A DNA stretch of 64,000 bases from AC-32 sp963717725 (GCA_963717725.1 CAVQWS010000027.1:270419-334418), one strand, 5' to 3'; positions 52,475-60,821 are shown, numbered from the stretch's first letter. Translations and numbers: made by a program. The notes: generated from the letters alone by a model not told the origin.

Positions 52475-54748
52475 CTCGGCGCCGAAGCGCTGGTTCAGCG
52501 CGTTCACGATCCGCTCACGCAGCTTCGCCGCATCCTCGTCGGTGAGCGTCCGCTCGGCCGACTGGAAAGTGGCCGCGAAGGCGATCGACTTGCGGCCCTC
52601 CCCGACCTGCTCGCCGCGGTAGACGTCGAACGGCCGCAGCTCGCGCAGCTCCTCGCCCGCGGCCTCGCGCGCGGCGGCGACGAGCTCTGCGGCGCTCACT
52701 TCTTCCGCCACTGCGAAGGCGAGATCCTGGTGGACCGGCGGGAACGAGACGACGTCGGTGTAGCGCACCTCCTCGCGCGCGACCTCGTGCAGCTTCGCCA
52801 GGTCCAGCTCGAACGCGCCCCAGACGCCGTCCAGCAGAGCCGGGTGGAGCTCGCCGACCACACCGGCCGCGGTCGCCGCCGACTTGCCGGGGTGCAGCAG
52901 CTCGTGCTCGGCGCGCTCGAAGCTCGGCTCGGCCTTCAGCGCGGCGTAGAGCGTGTCGACGATTCCCTTCGCCCGTGACCAGCCGCCCTCGACGATCGCG
53001 ACGATGTGCGTCTCCTCGTCGGGCAGGTTCTCTGCGGGGAGGTAGACGCGCGCGATCTCGAACAGCGCGACGTGGCCGGCGCCGAGCTCGACGTTGCGCC
53101 GGACCGCCTCGACCAGGCTCGGGAGCAGGCTCGTGCGCAGCACGGCGAGCTCGGCCGAGATCGGCTCGGGCAGGCGGAGAGCCTGCGGGTTCGCGTCGTC
53201 GGGCCGCAACGACGGCGTGTACGTCTCGGTCAGGCCGAGCCCGGTGAGCAGGTTCTCGATCTTCCGGCGCAGGCGCTGCTCGGCCGTGAGCGCGCCGAAC
53301 ATCGCGCGGCGGGCCGGCAGGGTGAACGGCACGTCATCGAGCCGCGCGCGTGCGACCTCCTCGACCACGTCCACCTCGCGCGTCACGTCCGGGGCCCGCC
53401 AGGTGGGAACGACGACGTCGTCCTTGCTGCTCTCGAAGCCGAGGCGCTCGAGCCAGCCGAGCTGCTCGGCGGCCGGGGTCTCGAGTCCGATCAGCTCGTC
53501 GGCGCGCTCGGGCCGGTAGCGGATCACCGGCCGCTCGGGCAGCCCCTCGTGCACGTCGGCGTCGCCCGCCCAGACCGCCCCTGCGGTGTCGGCCAGCAGC
53601 TGCGTGGCGAGATTCGCCGCCGGCTCCGCCAGGTACGGGTCGACGCCCTTCTCCCAGCGGTTCGAGCCCTCCGTGCGCAGCCGTAGACGCTCGGAGCTGC
53701 GGAAGATCCCGCTCGGCTCGAAGTTGGCCGCCTCGAGCAGAACCTCGGTCGTCTCGTCGGAGATCTCGGTCTCCTCGCCGCCCATGATCCCGGCCAGTGC
53801 GACCGAGCGGTCGGCGTCGGCGATCATCAGGTCCTCGGGCTCGAGCTTCCGGTCGACGCCGTCGAGCGTGCGGATCGTCTCGCCGGGCTTCGCGCGCCGG
53901 ACGACGATGCGCCCGCCGGCGAGCTTCGCCAGGTCGAACGCGTGCAGCGGGTTCCCGAGCGCGAGCATCACGTAGTTGGTGACGTCGACGACGTTCGAGA
54001 TCGGCCGCATGCCGGCGTTCGTCAGCCGTGCGCGCAGCCAGATCGGGGACTGTCCCAGGGACACGTCCCGAAAGACGCGGCCGATGTAGCGCGGGCAGCC
54101 TGCGAAGTCGTCGACCTGAACCTCGACCTGTCCGTCCGGGACCGGTCCTAGGGACTGTCCCCCTGGCATGGCCGAAAGGGACAGGTCGTAGAGCGCGGCT
54201 ACCTCCCGCGCGAGACCGTAAATCGAGAGCAGGTCGGGCCGGTTGCCGGTCGACTCGACCAGCAACACCTCCTCGACGAGCGGCAGCACGTCGCCGAGCA
54301 GCGTCCCCGGCTCGATCTCGGGCAGCACCATGATCCCTGAGTGGTCCGAGCCGAGCTCGACCTCGTCCTCGGCCAGGATCATCCCGTCCGAGAGCTCGCC
54401 GCGAACCTTGCGCTGCTCGAGCTGCAGCCCGCCCGGGAGCCGGGCGCCGGGCAGCGCGACCGCCACGGTCGCACCCGCGCCGAAGTTCCAGGCGCCGCAG
54501 ACGATCTGGCGCGCGTCGCCCTCCCCCACGTCCACGCGGCAGAGCTGGAGCCGGTCGGCGTTCGGGTGCTTCTCGGCCTCGAGCACGCGCCCGACCCGGA
54601 AGAGCCCGAGATTGCCGTCCTCGTCGGGCACGCCACGGCGCTCGATCCCCTCCACCTCCGCGGTCGAGATCGAGAGCCTCTCCGCCAGCTCGGGCAGCGG
54701 CATCTCCAGCGGGACGTACTCCCGCAGCCAGGAAACCGGAACACGCAT
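52463..54748 (-). CDS. pheT: Phenylalanyl-tRNA synthetase beta subunit
   Basis: 761 residues. N-terminal tRNA-binding OB domain (FRVGRVLEAEKHPNADRLQL), B1/B5 domain, the B3/B4 editing domain (CPRYIGRVFRDVSLGQSPIW, MRPISNVVDVTNYVMLALGN), catalytic-like core with TEGSNRWEKGVDPYLAEPAA, and C-terminal anticodon-binding FDX-ACB domain (VVSFPPVHQDLAFAVAEEVS). A GGGACTGTCCC repeat pair lies in frame inside the editing region. ATG overlaps pheS by one base (TGATG). Confidence 0.96.
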   Translation of the reverse strand: MRVPVSWLREYVPLEMPLPELAERLSISTAEVEGIERRGVPDEDGNLGLFRVGRVLEAEKHPNADRLQLCRVDVGEGDARQIVCGAWNFGAGATVAVALPGARLPGGLQLEQRKVRGELSDGMILAEDEVELGSDHSGIMVLPEIEPGTLLGDVLPLVEEVLLVESTGNRPDLLSIYGLAREVAALYDLSLSAMPGGQSLGPVPDGQVEVQVDDFAGCPRYIGRVFRDVSLGQSPIWLRARLTNAGMRPISNVVDVTNYVMLALGNPLHAFDLAKLAGGRIVVRRAKPGETIRTLDGVDRKLEPEDLMIADADRSVALAGIMGGEETEISDETTEVLLEAANFEPSGIFRSSERLRLRTEGSNRWEKGVDPYLAEPAANLATQLLADTAGAVWAGDADVHEGLPERPVIRYRPERADELIGLETPAAEQLGWLERLGFESSKDDVVVPTWRAPDVTREVDVVEEVARARLDDVPFTLPARRAMFGALTAEQRLRRKIENLLTGLGLTETYTPSLRPDDANPQALRLPEPISAELAVLRTSLLPSLVEAVRRNVELGAGHVALFEIARVYLPAENLPDEETHIVAIVEGGWSRAKGIVDTLYAALKAEPSFERAEHELLHPGKSAATAAGVVGELHPALLDGVWGAFELDLAKLHEVAREEVRYTDVVSFPPVHQDLAFAVAEEVSAAELVAAAREAAGEELRELRPFDVYRGEQVGEGRKSIAFAATFQSAERTLTDEDAAKLRERIVNALNQRFGAELRA
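54046..54176. repeat. GGGACTGTCCC repeat pair inside pheT
   Basis: Two copies of the core, 54046-54056 and 54151-54161, start 105 bp apart. The second is followed by CCCTG, one base, then CATGGCCGA, as is the E2-upstream copy on the minus strand. They are within pheT, encoding MPGGQSLGPVPDG and SLGQSPIW, and are in frame. The segment between them is ordinary pheT sequence. The first copy coincides with the conserved GxSPxWL motif. Confidence 0.7.
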
Positions 54749-55743
54749 CAGAACTGCGTCAGGACCCTCAGGTCCCCCTCCCACAACGCGCGGATGTCCG
54801 GGAAGTCGTACTTCAGCTGCGCGACGCGCTCGATCCCGCAGCCGAAGGCGAAGCCGCTCCACTCCTCCGGGTCGACGCCGACGTTCTCGAACACCCGCGG
54901 GTCGACTACCCCGGAGCCGCCCATCTCGATCCAGCCCGAGTAGCGGCACGTCCGGCAGCCCGAGCCGCCGCAGATCCCGCAGGAGACGTCCGGCTCCATC
55001 GAGGGCTCGGTGAACGGGAAGTAGTGCGTGCGGAAGCGGACGCGCCGGTCGGGCCCGAAGATCGCACGCATCACGTGCAGCAGCGTCCCCTTCAGGTCGG
55101 CGAGCGTCAGCCCGCGGTCGACGGCGAGGCCCTCGAACTGGTGGAAGATCGGGTAGTGGGTCGCGTCGATGTCGTCGCGCCGGTAGCAGCGGCCGATCGA
55201 GACCATGTAGATCGGCGGCTCGCGCTCCTCGAGCGCGTGGATCTGGCTCGGCGAGGTCTCCGTGCGCAGCAGCCGGTCGCTGTCGAAGAAGAACGTCGCG
55301 CGGTGCGAGCGCGCCGGGTGCCACGGGTCGAAGGCGAGCTTGTCGAAGTTGTACTCGACCGTCTCGACCTCGCGGTCGTCGCGGATCTCGTAGCCGAGGC
55401 CGAGGAAGGCGTCCTCGATCTGCCGCCGCGCCTGGGTGATCGGGTGCAGGTGCCCGAGCGGAAGCTCGTCGCCGGGCAGCGTGACATCGACGACGTCCTC
55501 GGTCAGCGAGCGGTCGAGCTCGGCGCGCTCGAGCTCCTCGCGCCGCGACGCCAGCGCGGCCTCGAGGCGGTCGCGCAGCGAGTTGAGCGTCATCCCCGTC
55601 TCGCGGTCGCGCACGGCGCGCAGGGCCTGCGCGAGCTCGCTCTTGCGGCCGAGGTAGCGGACGCGCGCCTCCTCGAGCTCGGCCGGCGTCGTCGCGCCCG
55701 AGATCGCGCTCTGCGCCTCGGTTTCCAGGGCCTGTGCGTCCAT
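54748..55743 (-). CDS. pheS: Phenylalanyl-tRNA synthetase alpha subunit
   Basis: 331 residues. Class II catalytic subunit: HPITQARRQIEDAFLGLGYE, the motif-2 region (IYMVSIGRCYRRDDIDATHY), PIFHQFEGLAVDRGLTLADL, and the motif-3 region FGCGIERVAQLKYDFPDIRA. CGICGGSGCRTCRYSGWIEM lies in the usual phenylalanine-binding loop. An N-terminal coiled coil (residues 5-85) binds tRNA. ATG at 55743. Operon with pheT. Confidence 0.97.
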   Translation of the reverse strand: MDAQALETEAQSAISGATTPAELEEARVRYLGRKSELAQALRAVRDRETGMTLNSLRDRLEAALASRREELERAELDRSLTEDVVDVTLPGDELPLGHLHPITQARRQIEDAFLGLGYEIRDDREVETVEYNFDKLAFDPWHPARSHRATFFFDSDRLLRTETSPSQIHALEEREPPIYMVSIGRCYRRDDIDATHYPIFHQFEGLAVDRGLTLADLKGTLLHVMRAIFGPDRRVRFRTHYFPFTEPSMEPDVSCGICGGSGCRTCRYSGWIEMGGSGVVDPRVFENVGVDPEEWSGFAFGCGIERVAQLKYDFPDIRALWEGDLRVLTQF

Positions 55744-55767
55744 CGGGCGACTGTACCATCGGCTTTC

Positions 55768-56460
55768 GTGAGCGCCTGGGACGCCTTCGCGGTCGACTAC
55801 GAGAAGTGGGCCGCCGAGATGACGGAGGACATTCCGTTCTATGTCGAGCTGGCGCGCCAGGCCGACGGCGCGCTCGTCGAGCTCGCAGTGGGCAACGGAC
55901 GCGTGGCGATCCCGGTCGCGGAGGCAACGGGCAAGGCAGTGCTCGGGATCGACATCTCGCCGGCGATGCTCGCCCAGGCACGCGCCAACGCCGAGGAAGC
56001 CGGCGTCGAGCTCGAGCTGCGCGAGGGCGACATGCGGGAGCTCGCGCTGGACGAGCCGGCGGCGCTGATCTATTGCCCGGCCCGTGCGCTGATGCACCTG
56101 CCGACGTGGGTCGACCGCCGTCGCACCTTCGAGCGGATCGCGGCCGCCCTCGAGCCCGGCGGGCGCTTCGCGTGGAACGCGTTCGTCTTCAACCCGCACA
56201 TCGCCGGCAAGCTCGATGGGCACTGGCAGGACGACGCCCCGGTCCGGCATCGCGTCGACTACGTCCCGGCCGACGCACGGATCGACCTGACGCTTGAAGA
56301 CGGCTCGACGATCCCGCTCTACTGGTCGACGCGCGCCGAGTGGGAAGGCTTGCTCGAGGTGGCCGGCCTCGAGACCGAGGCGCTCTACGGCTGGTTCGAC
56401 CGCCGCCCGTTCGACGAGAGCAGCGAGGAGTTCGTCTGGGTCGCGCGGCGCCCGGCGTGA
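55768..56460 (+). CDS. Class I SAM-dependent methyltransferase
   Basis: 230 residues with the Rossmann SAM site: DIPFYVELARQADGALVELA then VGNGRVAIPVAEATGKAVLG and IDISPAMLAQARANAEEAGV (motifs I and II). Ends with ETEALYGWFDRRPFDESSEE. GTG start at 55768. Its neighbour at 56,457 is a paralogue. Substrate unknown. Confidence 0.9.
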   Translation: MSAWDAFAVDYEKWAAEMTEDIPFYVELARQADGALVELAVGNGRVAIPVAEATGKAVLGIDISPAMLAQARANAEEAGVELELREGDMRELALDEPAALIYCPARALMHLPTWVDRRRTFERIAAALEPGGRFAWNAFVFNPHIAGKLDGHWQDDAPVRHRVDYVPADARIDLTLEDGSTIPLYWSTRAEWEGLLEVAGLETEALYGWFDRRPFDESSEEFVWVARRPA

Positions 56461-57161
56461 GCCTCTACGACTCGATCGCCGAGCTCTACGACCCGTGGAG
56501 CGTGAGCGTCACCGAGGACGTCGGCTTCTACGTCGAGGAGGCCGGGCGCGCCGGCTCGCCGGTGGTCGAGCTCGCGGTCGGCACGGGCCGGATCGCGGTG
56601 CCCACCGCGGCGGCCGGCGTCCGCGTGATCGGGATCGACTCGTCGCCGGGGATGCTCGAGGTCTGCCGTCGCCGTGGCGAGCTGGCTGGGGTCGGCGAGC
56701 TACTCGACCTGCGGCTAGGCGAGCTCGAGGCGCCGCCGGTCGAGGAGCGGGTCGCGCTCGTCACCTGTCCGTTCCGCTCCTTCCTTCACCTGCTCGACGA
56801 CGACTCGCGCCTGCGTGCGCTCGGTGCGGCGCGCGAGCTGCTGCTCCCGCGCGGGCGGCTCGTGTTCGACGTCTTCGCGCCGAGCGCGAGCGACATCGCT
56901 GACACGCACGGCCGCTGGCTCGAGCGCGAGCCGGGCATCTTCGAGCGCGCCGAGTGGGATTCGCAGGCGCGCACGCTGACACTGTCGGTTCGCGGCGAGG
57001 TCGGCGAGACGAGCTTCGTGCTCGCGTGGCTCTCGAACGAGGAGTGGCGCGCGCTGCTCGTACAGGGCGGCTTCCAGGTGGTCGGCTGCTACGGCTGGTT
57101 CGACCGCCGCCCGTACGCGGGTGGCGAGGACACCGTCTGGGTCGCGAGGAAGCCCGGCTAG
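56457..57161 (+). CDS. Class I SAM-dependent methyltransferase, paralogue of the preceding gene
   Basis: 234 residues. SVTEDVGFYVEEAGRAGSPV then VELAVGTGRIAVPTAAAGVR and VIGIDSSPGMLEVCRRRGEL are motif I/II. It shares with the preceding protein the C-terminal YGWFDRRPY and VWVARKPG, so the two arose by duplication. GTG overlaps the stop before it as GTGA. Shares CTAG with the MOSC gene stop. Confidence 0.9.
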   Translation: MSLYDSIAELYDPWSVSVTEDVGFYVEEAGRAGSPVVELAVGTGRIAVPTAAAGVRVIGIDSSPGMLEVCRRRGELAGVGELLDLRLGELEAPPVEERVALVTCPFRSFLHLLDDDSRLRALGAARELLLPRGRLVFDVFAPSASDIADTHGRWLEREPGIFERAEWDSQARTLTLSVRGEVGETSFVLAWLSNEEWRALLVQGGFQVVGCYGWFDRRPYAGGEDTVWVARKPG

Positions 57162-57586
57162 ACCAGCTCGACCGGGTCGCCGACGGCGACCTCGCCCGGT
57201 TCGATCACGCGCGCGAGCATTCCGCGCTTGCCCTGCAACTCGGCGCGCAGGCCCTCGCGGATGGCTTCCATCCGCTCGCAGGGGTCGCAGACCATGGTGA
57301 TCTCGAAGATCGCCTCGTCGCCGACCTTCACGCGCTGGCCGATCGGCCATTGCTCGACATCGGTGCCCTCGACGGTCAGGTTCTCGCGGACGACGCCCGG
57401 CTCGACGCCGACGGACTCGAGGTGCTCAACGGAAACGAACAGCACCTCGCGCTTCGGCGGGTTGGCGTGGGCACAGCCCTCGAGCCCCTCGCCGGGAATC
57501 GCGCGCCGGCTCTCGTGCGGGACCGACCGGCCGGTGTTGCGGCCGGGCGACGTCCAGACACCTCTGATGGTCGCCATCGAAACCAT
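57158..57586 (-). CDS. MOSC-domain protein
   Basis: 142 residues. GRSVPHESRRAIPGEGLEGC, then HANPPKREVLFVSVEHLESV and GVVRENLTVEGTDVEQWPIG are MOSC motifs, and the conserved cysteine of MOSC/YiiM proteins falls in VCDPCERM (residue about 102). It may bind the molybdenum cofactor or transfer sulfur or oxygen. ATG at 57586 or 57577. Confidence 0.9.
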   Translation of the reverse strand: MVSMATIRGVWTSPGRNTGRSVPHESRRAIPGEGLEGCAHANPPKREVLFVSVEHLESVGVEPGVVRENLTVEGTDVEQWPIGQRVKVGDEAIFEITMVCDPCERMEAIREGLRAELQGKRGMLARVIEPGEVAVGDPVELV

Positions 57587-57587
57587 C

Positions 57588-57989
57588 CTATTCCCGCCGC
57601 CAGTTGCCCCAACCGTCGTACGGCTTCACCGTGCCGTCCTGGACATTCCAGTACTCGCGCAGGTCGAAGCAGCGGCCGTCCGGCGCGAACTGGAGGAGCA
57701 GGCAGCCAGGCAGCGTGATCGTCCCGTCCTCGGCGTCGTCGAACGTCGCCCACCACTCGACCGCCACGACAGTGCCGTCGACCACCGGTTCGCCCATCCG
57801 TACCTCCACCCCGCTCTGGGTGCCGGCGCCGCGGCCCCAGTACGCGCGGATTCCGTCGTGCCCGAGGTTCGGCTCGCGGAACGGCGACGAGCGGTACGAG
57901 GCGTCCTCGGTGAAGAGCGTCACGAGCAGGTCGGCATCGTTCTGCTCCCACGCGCGGCGGTAGCCCTCGATCCAGTCAGCGAGCTTCAA
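57588..57989 (-). CDS. SnoaL-like / NTF2-fold protein
   Basis: 133 residues. WIEGYRRAWEQNDADLLVTL, TEDASYRSSPFREPNLGHDG and IRAYWGRGAGTQSGVEVRMG followed by REYWNVQDGTVKPYDGWGNW, typical of the NTF2-like superfamily. TTG at 57989 was chosen; it overlaps the end of the rRNA methyltransferase by 14 bp. Could be a small enzyme or a ligand-binding protein. Confidence 0.8.
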   Translation of the reverse strand: MKLADWIEGYRRAWEQNDADLLVTLFTEDASYRSSPFREPNLGHDGIRAYWGRGAGTQSGVEVRMGEPVVDGTVVAVEWWATFDDAEDGTITLPGCLLLQFAPDGRCFDLREYWNVQDGTVKPYDGWGNWRRE

Positions 57990-58680
57990 GGCTTCGCCGC
58001 CAATCGTAGAGCGCAATCGTCCCGGCCATCGCGACGTTCAGTGACTCGGCCGGGCCGGCGAGCGGGATCGTCGCGCTCGCGGCGCAGGCGGCGACCACAT
58101 CGTCCGGCAGCCCCTCTCGTTCGGAGCCGAGAACGAAGCGGGCGAGCGACGGATCGAGCTCGCTGAGCGGCGGCGCGTCGTGCGCGACGAGCGCGACCGC
58201 CCCCTGCGGGGCGAAGTCGGCCATCGGCACGCGGAAGATCGAGCCGGTCGAGGCCCGTAGGGCCTTCGGCCCGAACGGGTCGGCACAGCCCGGCGAGAGT
58301 GCGAGGTAGGCGCCGAACGAGTCGCAGGCCCGAGCGAGCGTGCCGACGTTGCCGGGGTCGCCGACGCGCCAGAGCTCTAGCCCGAGCTGCGGCAGCTTTC
58401 GCTCCGGCCGCGCCGTTCGGAAGACGCCGATCACCCGCGGCGCATGCCCGAGAGTCGAGACCTCCGCGAGCAGATGCGACGAGACCTGCTCCGCCCGCAG
58501 GGACAGCTCCGGCGGGCGCGCCGCGTCCACGAGCGCGAAGTCGAGCTCCCAGCCGCCCTCGAGCGCGGCCGCGACCAGGTCCTCGCCCTCGGCCACGAAC
58601 TGGCCGAGCTTGTCCCGCTGCCGCCGCGTCTCCAGCTTGCGGACGAGCTTCAGCTTCGGGTTGTCGCGCGAGGTGATCAT
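57976..58680 (-). CDS. TrmH/SpoU-family RNA 2'-O-ribose methyltransferase
   Basis: 234 residues. A short RNA-binding N-terminus (SRDNPKLKLVRKLETRRQRD, DKLGQFVAEGEDLVAAALEG) precedes the SPOUT knot: NVGTLARACDSFGAYLALSP, FVLGSEREGLPDDVVAAC and IPLAGPAESLNVAMAGTIAL (motifs 1-3). Likely methylates 23S rRNA. ATG overlaps the DUF2332 stop as ATGA. Confidence 0.95.
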   Translation of the reverse strand: MITSRDNPKLKLVRKLETRRQRDKLGQFVAEGEDLVAAALEGGWELDFALVDAARPPELSLRAEQVSSHLLAEVSTLGHAPRVIGVFRTARPERKLPQLGLELWRVGDPGNVGTLARACDSFGAYLALSPGCADPFGPKALRASTGSIFRVPMADFAPQGAVALVAHDAPPLSELDPSLARFVLGSEREGLPDDVVAACAASATIPLAGPAESLNVAMAGTIALYDWRRSLEAR

Positions 58681-59663
58681 GAGCGCCAGCGGATCCAGTT
58701 GCCGTGGAAGTCACAGCGGAGCAGAAAGCGCCGCTCGCCGCCCGGCCAGAGGCCGACCTCGAGTTCGTAGCTGTCGTGTCGGTCCTCCTCGAGCTCCTCG
58801 ACTGCCCGGGTCGAGACCCAGCCGAGCGGGCCTTCGCGGCCGGCCTCCTCCAGCAGCGCGCGCAGCTCGGCGCGCTTCTCGCGGCCGATGTAGCCGGTCG
58901 AGGCGGTCTGGAAGACGACCGTCAGCGCCTCCTCGTCACGCTCGGCGAGCACGGTCGGGAGCAGCTCGACGTAGTCGCCGCGCGCGAGCGTCGGCGGCTC
59001 GCGGCGCAGGATCGCGATCGCGCGCCGCAGACGCTGCGCCCGCTCGACGCGGCCGGGCCAGATGAACGCGTGCAGCAGCCGCGCGCCGTGCTCGCTCGTC
59101 ACGTCGACCGGATTGAGGTCGATCCCGAGCCGTCTTCTCACCGCGGGCCGCCGGGCGAGCACGTCATGCGGCACGGGCGCGTACTCGACGCCGCGCAGCA
59201 GCAGCTCGGACGAGCCCCAGCGCCCGGCGCGGTAGGCGTAGGCGTAGCGGTCCCAGAGCAGGTTCAAGCCGGCCGACGGGCCGAGCTCGACGAGATCGAG
59301 CGCCTCCGCTCCGGACTCGGCGGCGAGCACGAGGAACGCCGGCAGGAGCGCGAAGCAGCGCTGCACCTCGTTCGTCTGCACGGCCTGCTCGCGGACGAAG
59401 CGGGCGAGGAAGTCGCGCCGCGCCTCGAGCGCCGAGCGGAAGTCGTTCCAGTCGCCCGAGAGCGCGTACGGCTCGATCCCGGCGAGCTCGAGGTAGTGGA
59501 CGCCGCCGAAGAGGCGCAGCGGCACATCCCAGCTCAGCTCGTCGACGAGCTCGTCCACCAGCGGCTCGCTCGCGCAGCGGCGCGCGAGACGCGCGTACAC
59601 AGGCGAGCCGGAGGCCTCGAACTGCTCGGCCTGGCGGCGAAAGATCGCCGCGTGCTCGCTCAG
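58677..59663 (-). CDS. DUF2332-family protein with a probable CTG start
   Basis: 328 residues if the start is CTG at 59663. This CTG overlaps the rplT stop as CTGA, as at the other junctions in the operon. Family-conserved residues lie upstream of the first GTG (59600): IFRRQAEQFEASGSPVYARL. Then LRLFGGVHYLELAGIEPYAL, VQTNEVQRCFALLPAFLVLA and LDLVELGPSAGLNLLWDRY, then LGIDLNPVDVTSEHGARLLH and AFIWPGRVERAQRLRRAIAI. Function of the family is unknown; its LVELGPSAGLNLLWDRY block resembles a SAM-binding loop. Confidence 0.88.
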   Translation of the reverse strand: MSEHAAIFRRQAEQFEASGSPVYARLARRCASEPLVDELVDELSWDVPLRLFGGVHYLELAGIEPYALSGDWNDFRSALEARRDFLARFVREQAVQTNEVQRCFALLPAFLVLAAESGAEALDLVELGPSAGLNLLWDRYAYAYRAGRWGSSELLLRGVEYAPVPHDVLARRPAVRRRLGIDLNPVDVTSEHGARLLHAFIWPGRVERAQRLRRAIAILRREPPTLARGDYVELLPTVLAERDEEALTVVFQTASTGYIGREKRAELRALLEEAGREGPLGWVSTRAVEELEEDRHDSYELEVGLWPGGERRFLLRCDFHGNWIRWRS

Positions 59664-60019
59664 GCCTCGAGCGCGGCTTTGGCCTGCGCCGCGATCTTGC
59701 CGAAGGCGTCCGGATCGCTGACCGCGAGGTCGGCGAGCACCTTGCGGTCGAGCGGGATCTCGGCCTTGCGCAGGCCCGAGACAAACTGGTTGTAGGAGAG
59801 GCCCTCGCGCCGCGCGGCCGCGTTGATGCGCATGATCCAGAGGCGCCGGAAGGTGCGCTTCTTGTTCTTGCGGTCGCGGTAGGCGTAGACCAGCGAGTGG
59901 TCGACCTGCTCCTTGGCGCGGCGGTAGCTGGAGTGCTTGAGGCCCCAGTAGCCGCGCGCCTGCTCGAGCACCTTGCGGCGCTTCTTGCGCCCGTGAACGG
60001 ATCGCTTGACTCGCGGCAC
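59660..60019 (-). CDS. rplT: Large-subunit ribosomal protein bL20
   Basis: 119 residues, typical bL20: HGRKKRRKVLEQARGYWGLK then SSYRRAKEQVDHSLVYAYRD and RLWIMRINAAARREGLSYNQ, ending in KVLADLAVSDPDAFGKIAAQ. Follows rpmI by 3 bp. In other bacteria bL20 represses the infC-rpmI-rplT operon by binding leader RNA. Confidence 0.98.
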   Translation of the reverse strand: MPRVKRSVHGRKKRRKVLEQARGYWGLKHSSYRRAKEQVDHSLVYAYRDRKNKKRTFRRLWIMRINAAARREGLSYNQFVSGLRKAEIPLDRKVLADLAVSDPDAFGKIAAQAKAALEA

Positions 60020-60022
60020 GGC

Positions 60023-60217
60023 CTACCTCCCCAGCAGCTTCTTGATCTCGCGTGTGTCTGAGGCTGCAACCGGCTGGTCGCGCCGGAAGGCACGCTTGCG
60101 CTTAGGCGATTTCTTCTCGAGCAGGTGGGCTTTCGGCGCTTTCCGCCGCAGGAGCTTGCCCGTTCCCGTCACCTTGAACCGCTTCTTCGTTGCGCTGTGT
60201 GTCTTCTGCTTTGGCAT
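60023..60217 (-). CDS. rpmI: Large-subunit ribosomal protein bL35
   Basis: 64 residues, MPKQKTHSATKKRFKVTGTG, then KLLRRKAPKAHLLEKKSPKR. The first 38 codons overlap the C-terminal tail of infC in another frame. ATG at 60217 with GGAG 14 bases upstream, rather far. Confidence 0.97.
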   Translation of the reverse strand: MPKQKTHSATKKRFKVTGTGKLLRRKAPKAHLLEKKSPKRKRAFRRDQPVAASDTREIKKLLGR

Positions 60218-60764
60218 CTCTGTGTGTCGCTCCGGCGTTCTTCGTCGGGCCCAGCATCATCACCATGTTGCGGCCGTCCTGGAGAGGCGGGGACTCTATC
60301 TGCCCGATCTCCTTCACGTCCTCGGCCAGCCGCATCAACAGGTCACGCCCGCGCTCCGGATGGCTCTGCTCGCGGCCGCGGAACATGATCGTCACCTTGA
60401 CCTTCGCGCGCTGGTTGAGGAAGCGCTCGACGTGGCCTTTCTTGGTGTTGTAGTCGTGGATCCCGATCTTGGGCCTGAGCTTGATCTCCTTGACGTTGAC
60501 CGAAACCTGGTGCTTGCGAGCGAGCTTGGCCTTCTGCTCCTGCTCGTAGCGGTACTTGCCGTAGTCCATCACCTTTGCGACGGGCGGATCGGCCTGCGCG
60601 GCGACCTCGACCAGATCGAGGTTCTTGCCCCACGCGTACTCGCGCGCTTCGTCCGTGTCCTTGACACCGATCTGTGAGCCGTCGTCGTCCACCAGGCGCA
60701 CCTTCGGCGCGCGGATCATCTCGTTGATGCGCGCCTGCGGTACCGGGGCGCGATCGGGCTCCAC
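60102..60764 (-). CDS. infC: Translation initiation factor IF-3
   Basis: 220 residues. N-domain: PQARINEMIRAPKVRLVDDD, then KDTDEAREYAWGKNLDLVEV and PVAKVMDYGKYRYEQEQKAK; C-domain: RPKIGIHDYNTKKGHVERFL, then RGREQSHPERGRDLLMRLAE and NMVMMLGPTK. Beyond the usual end a 45-residue acidic tail (THRDAKAEDTQRNEEAVQGD) continues into rpmI in another frame, 116 bp of overlap. GTG at 60764 is preferred, in a hairpin (CCACG/CGTGG); a TTG at 60782 is also possible. First gene of infC-rpmI-rplT-DUF2332-SpoU. Confidence 0.95.
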   Translation of the reverse strand: MEPDRAPVPQARINEMIRAPKVRLVDDDGSQIGVKDTDEAREYAWGKNLDLVEVAAQADPPVAKVMDYGKYRYEQEQKAKLARKHQVSVNVKEIKLRPKIGIHDYNTKKGHVERFLNQRAKVKVTIMFRGREQSHPERGRDLLMRLAEDVKEIGQIESPPLQDGRNMVMMLGPTKNAGATHRDAKAEDTQRNEEAVQGDGNGQAPAAESAESPPAREEIA

Positions 60765-60821
60765 GTTTCGGCGTGGTCTCAAAGGCGTGTCACCAAGCTC
60801 TCGATTCCTCCTTCTCTACGA

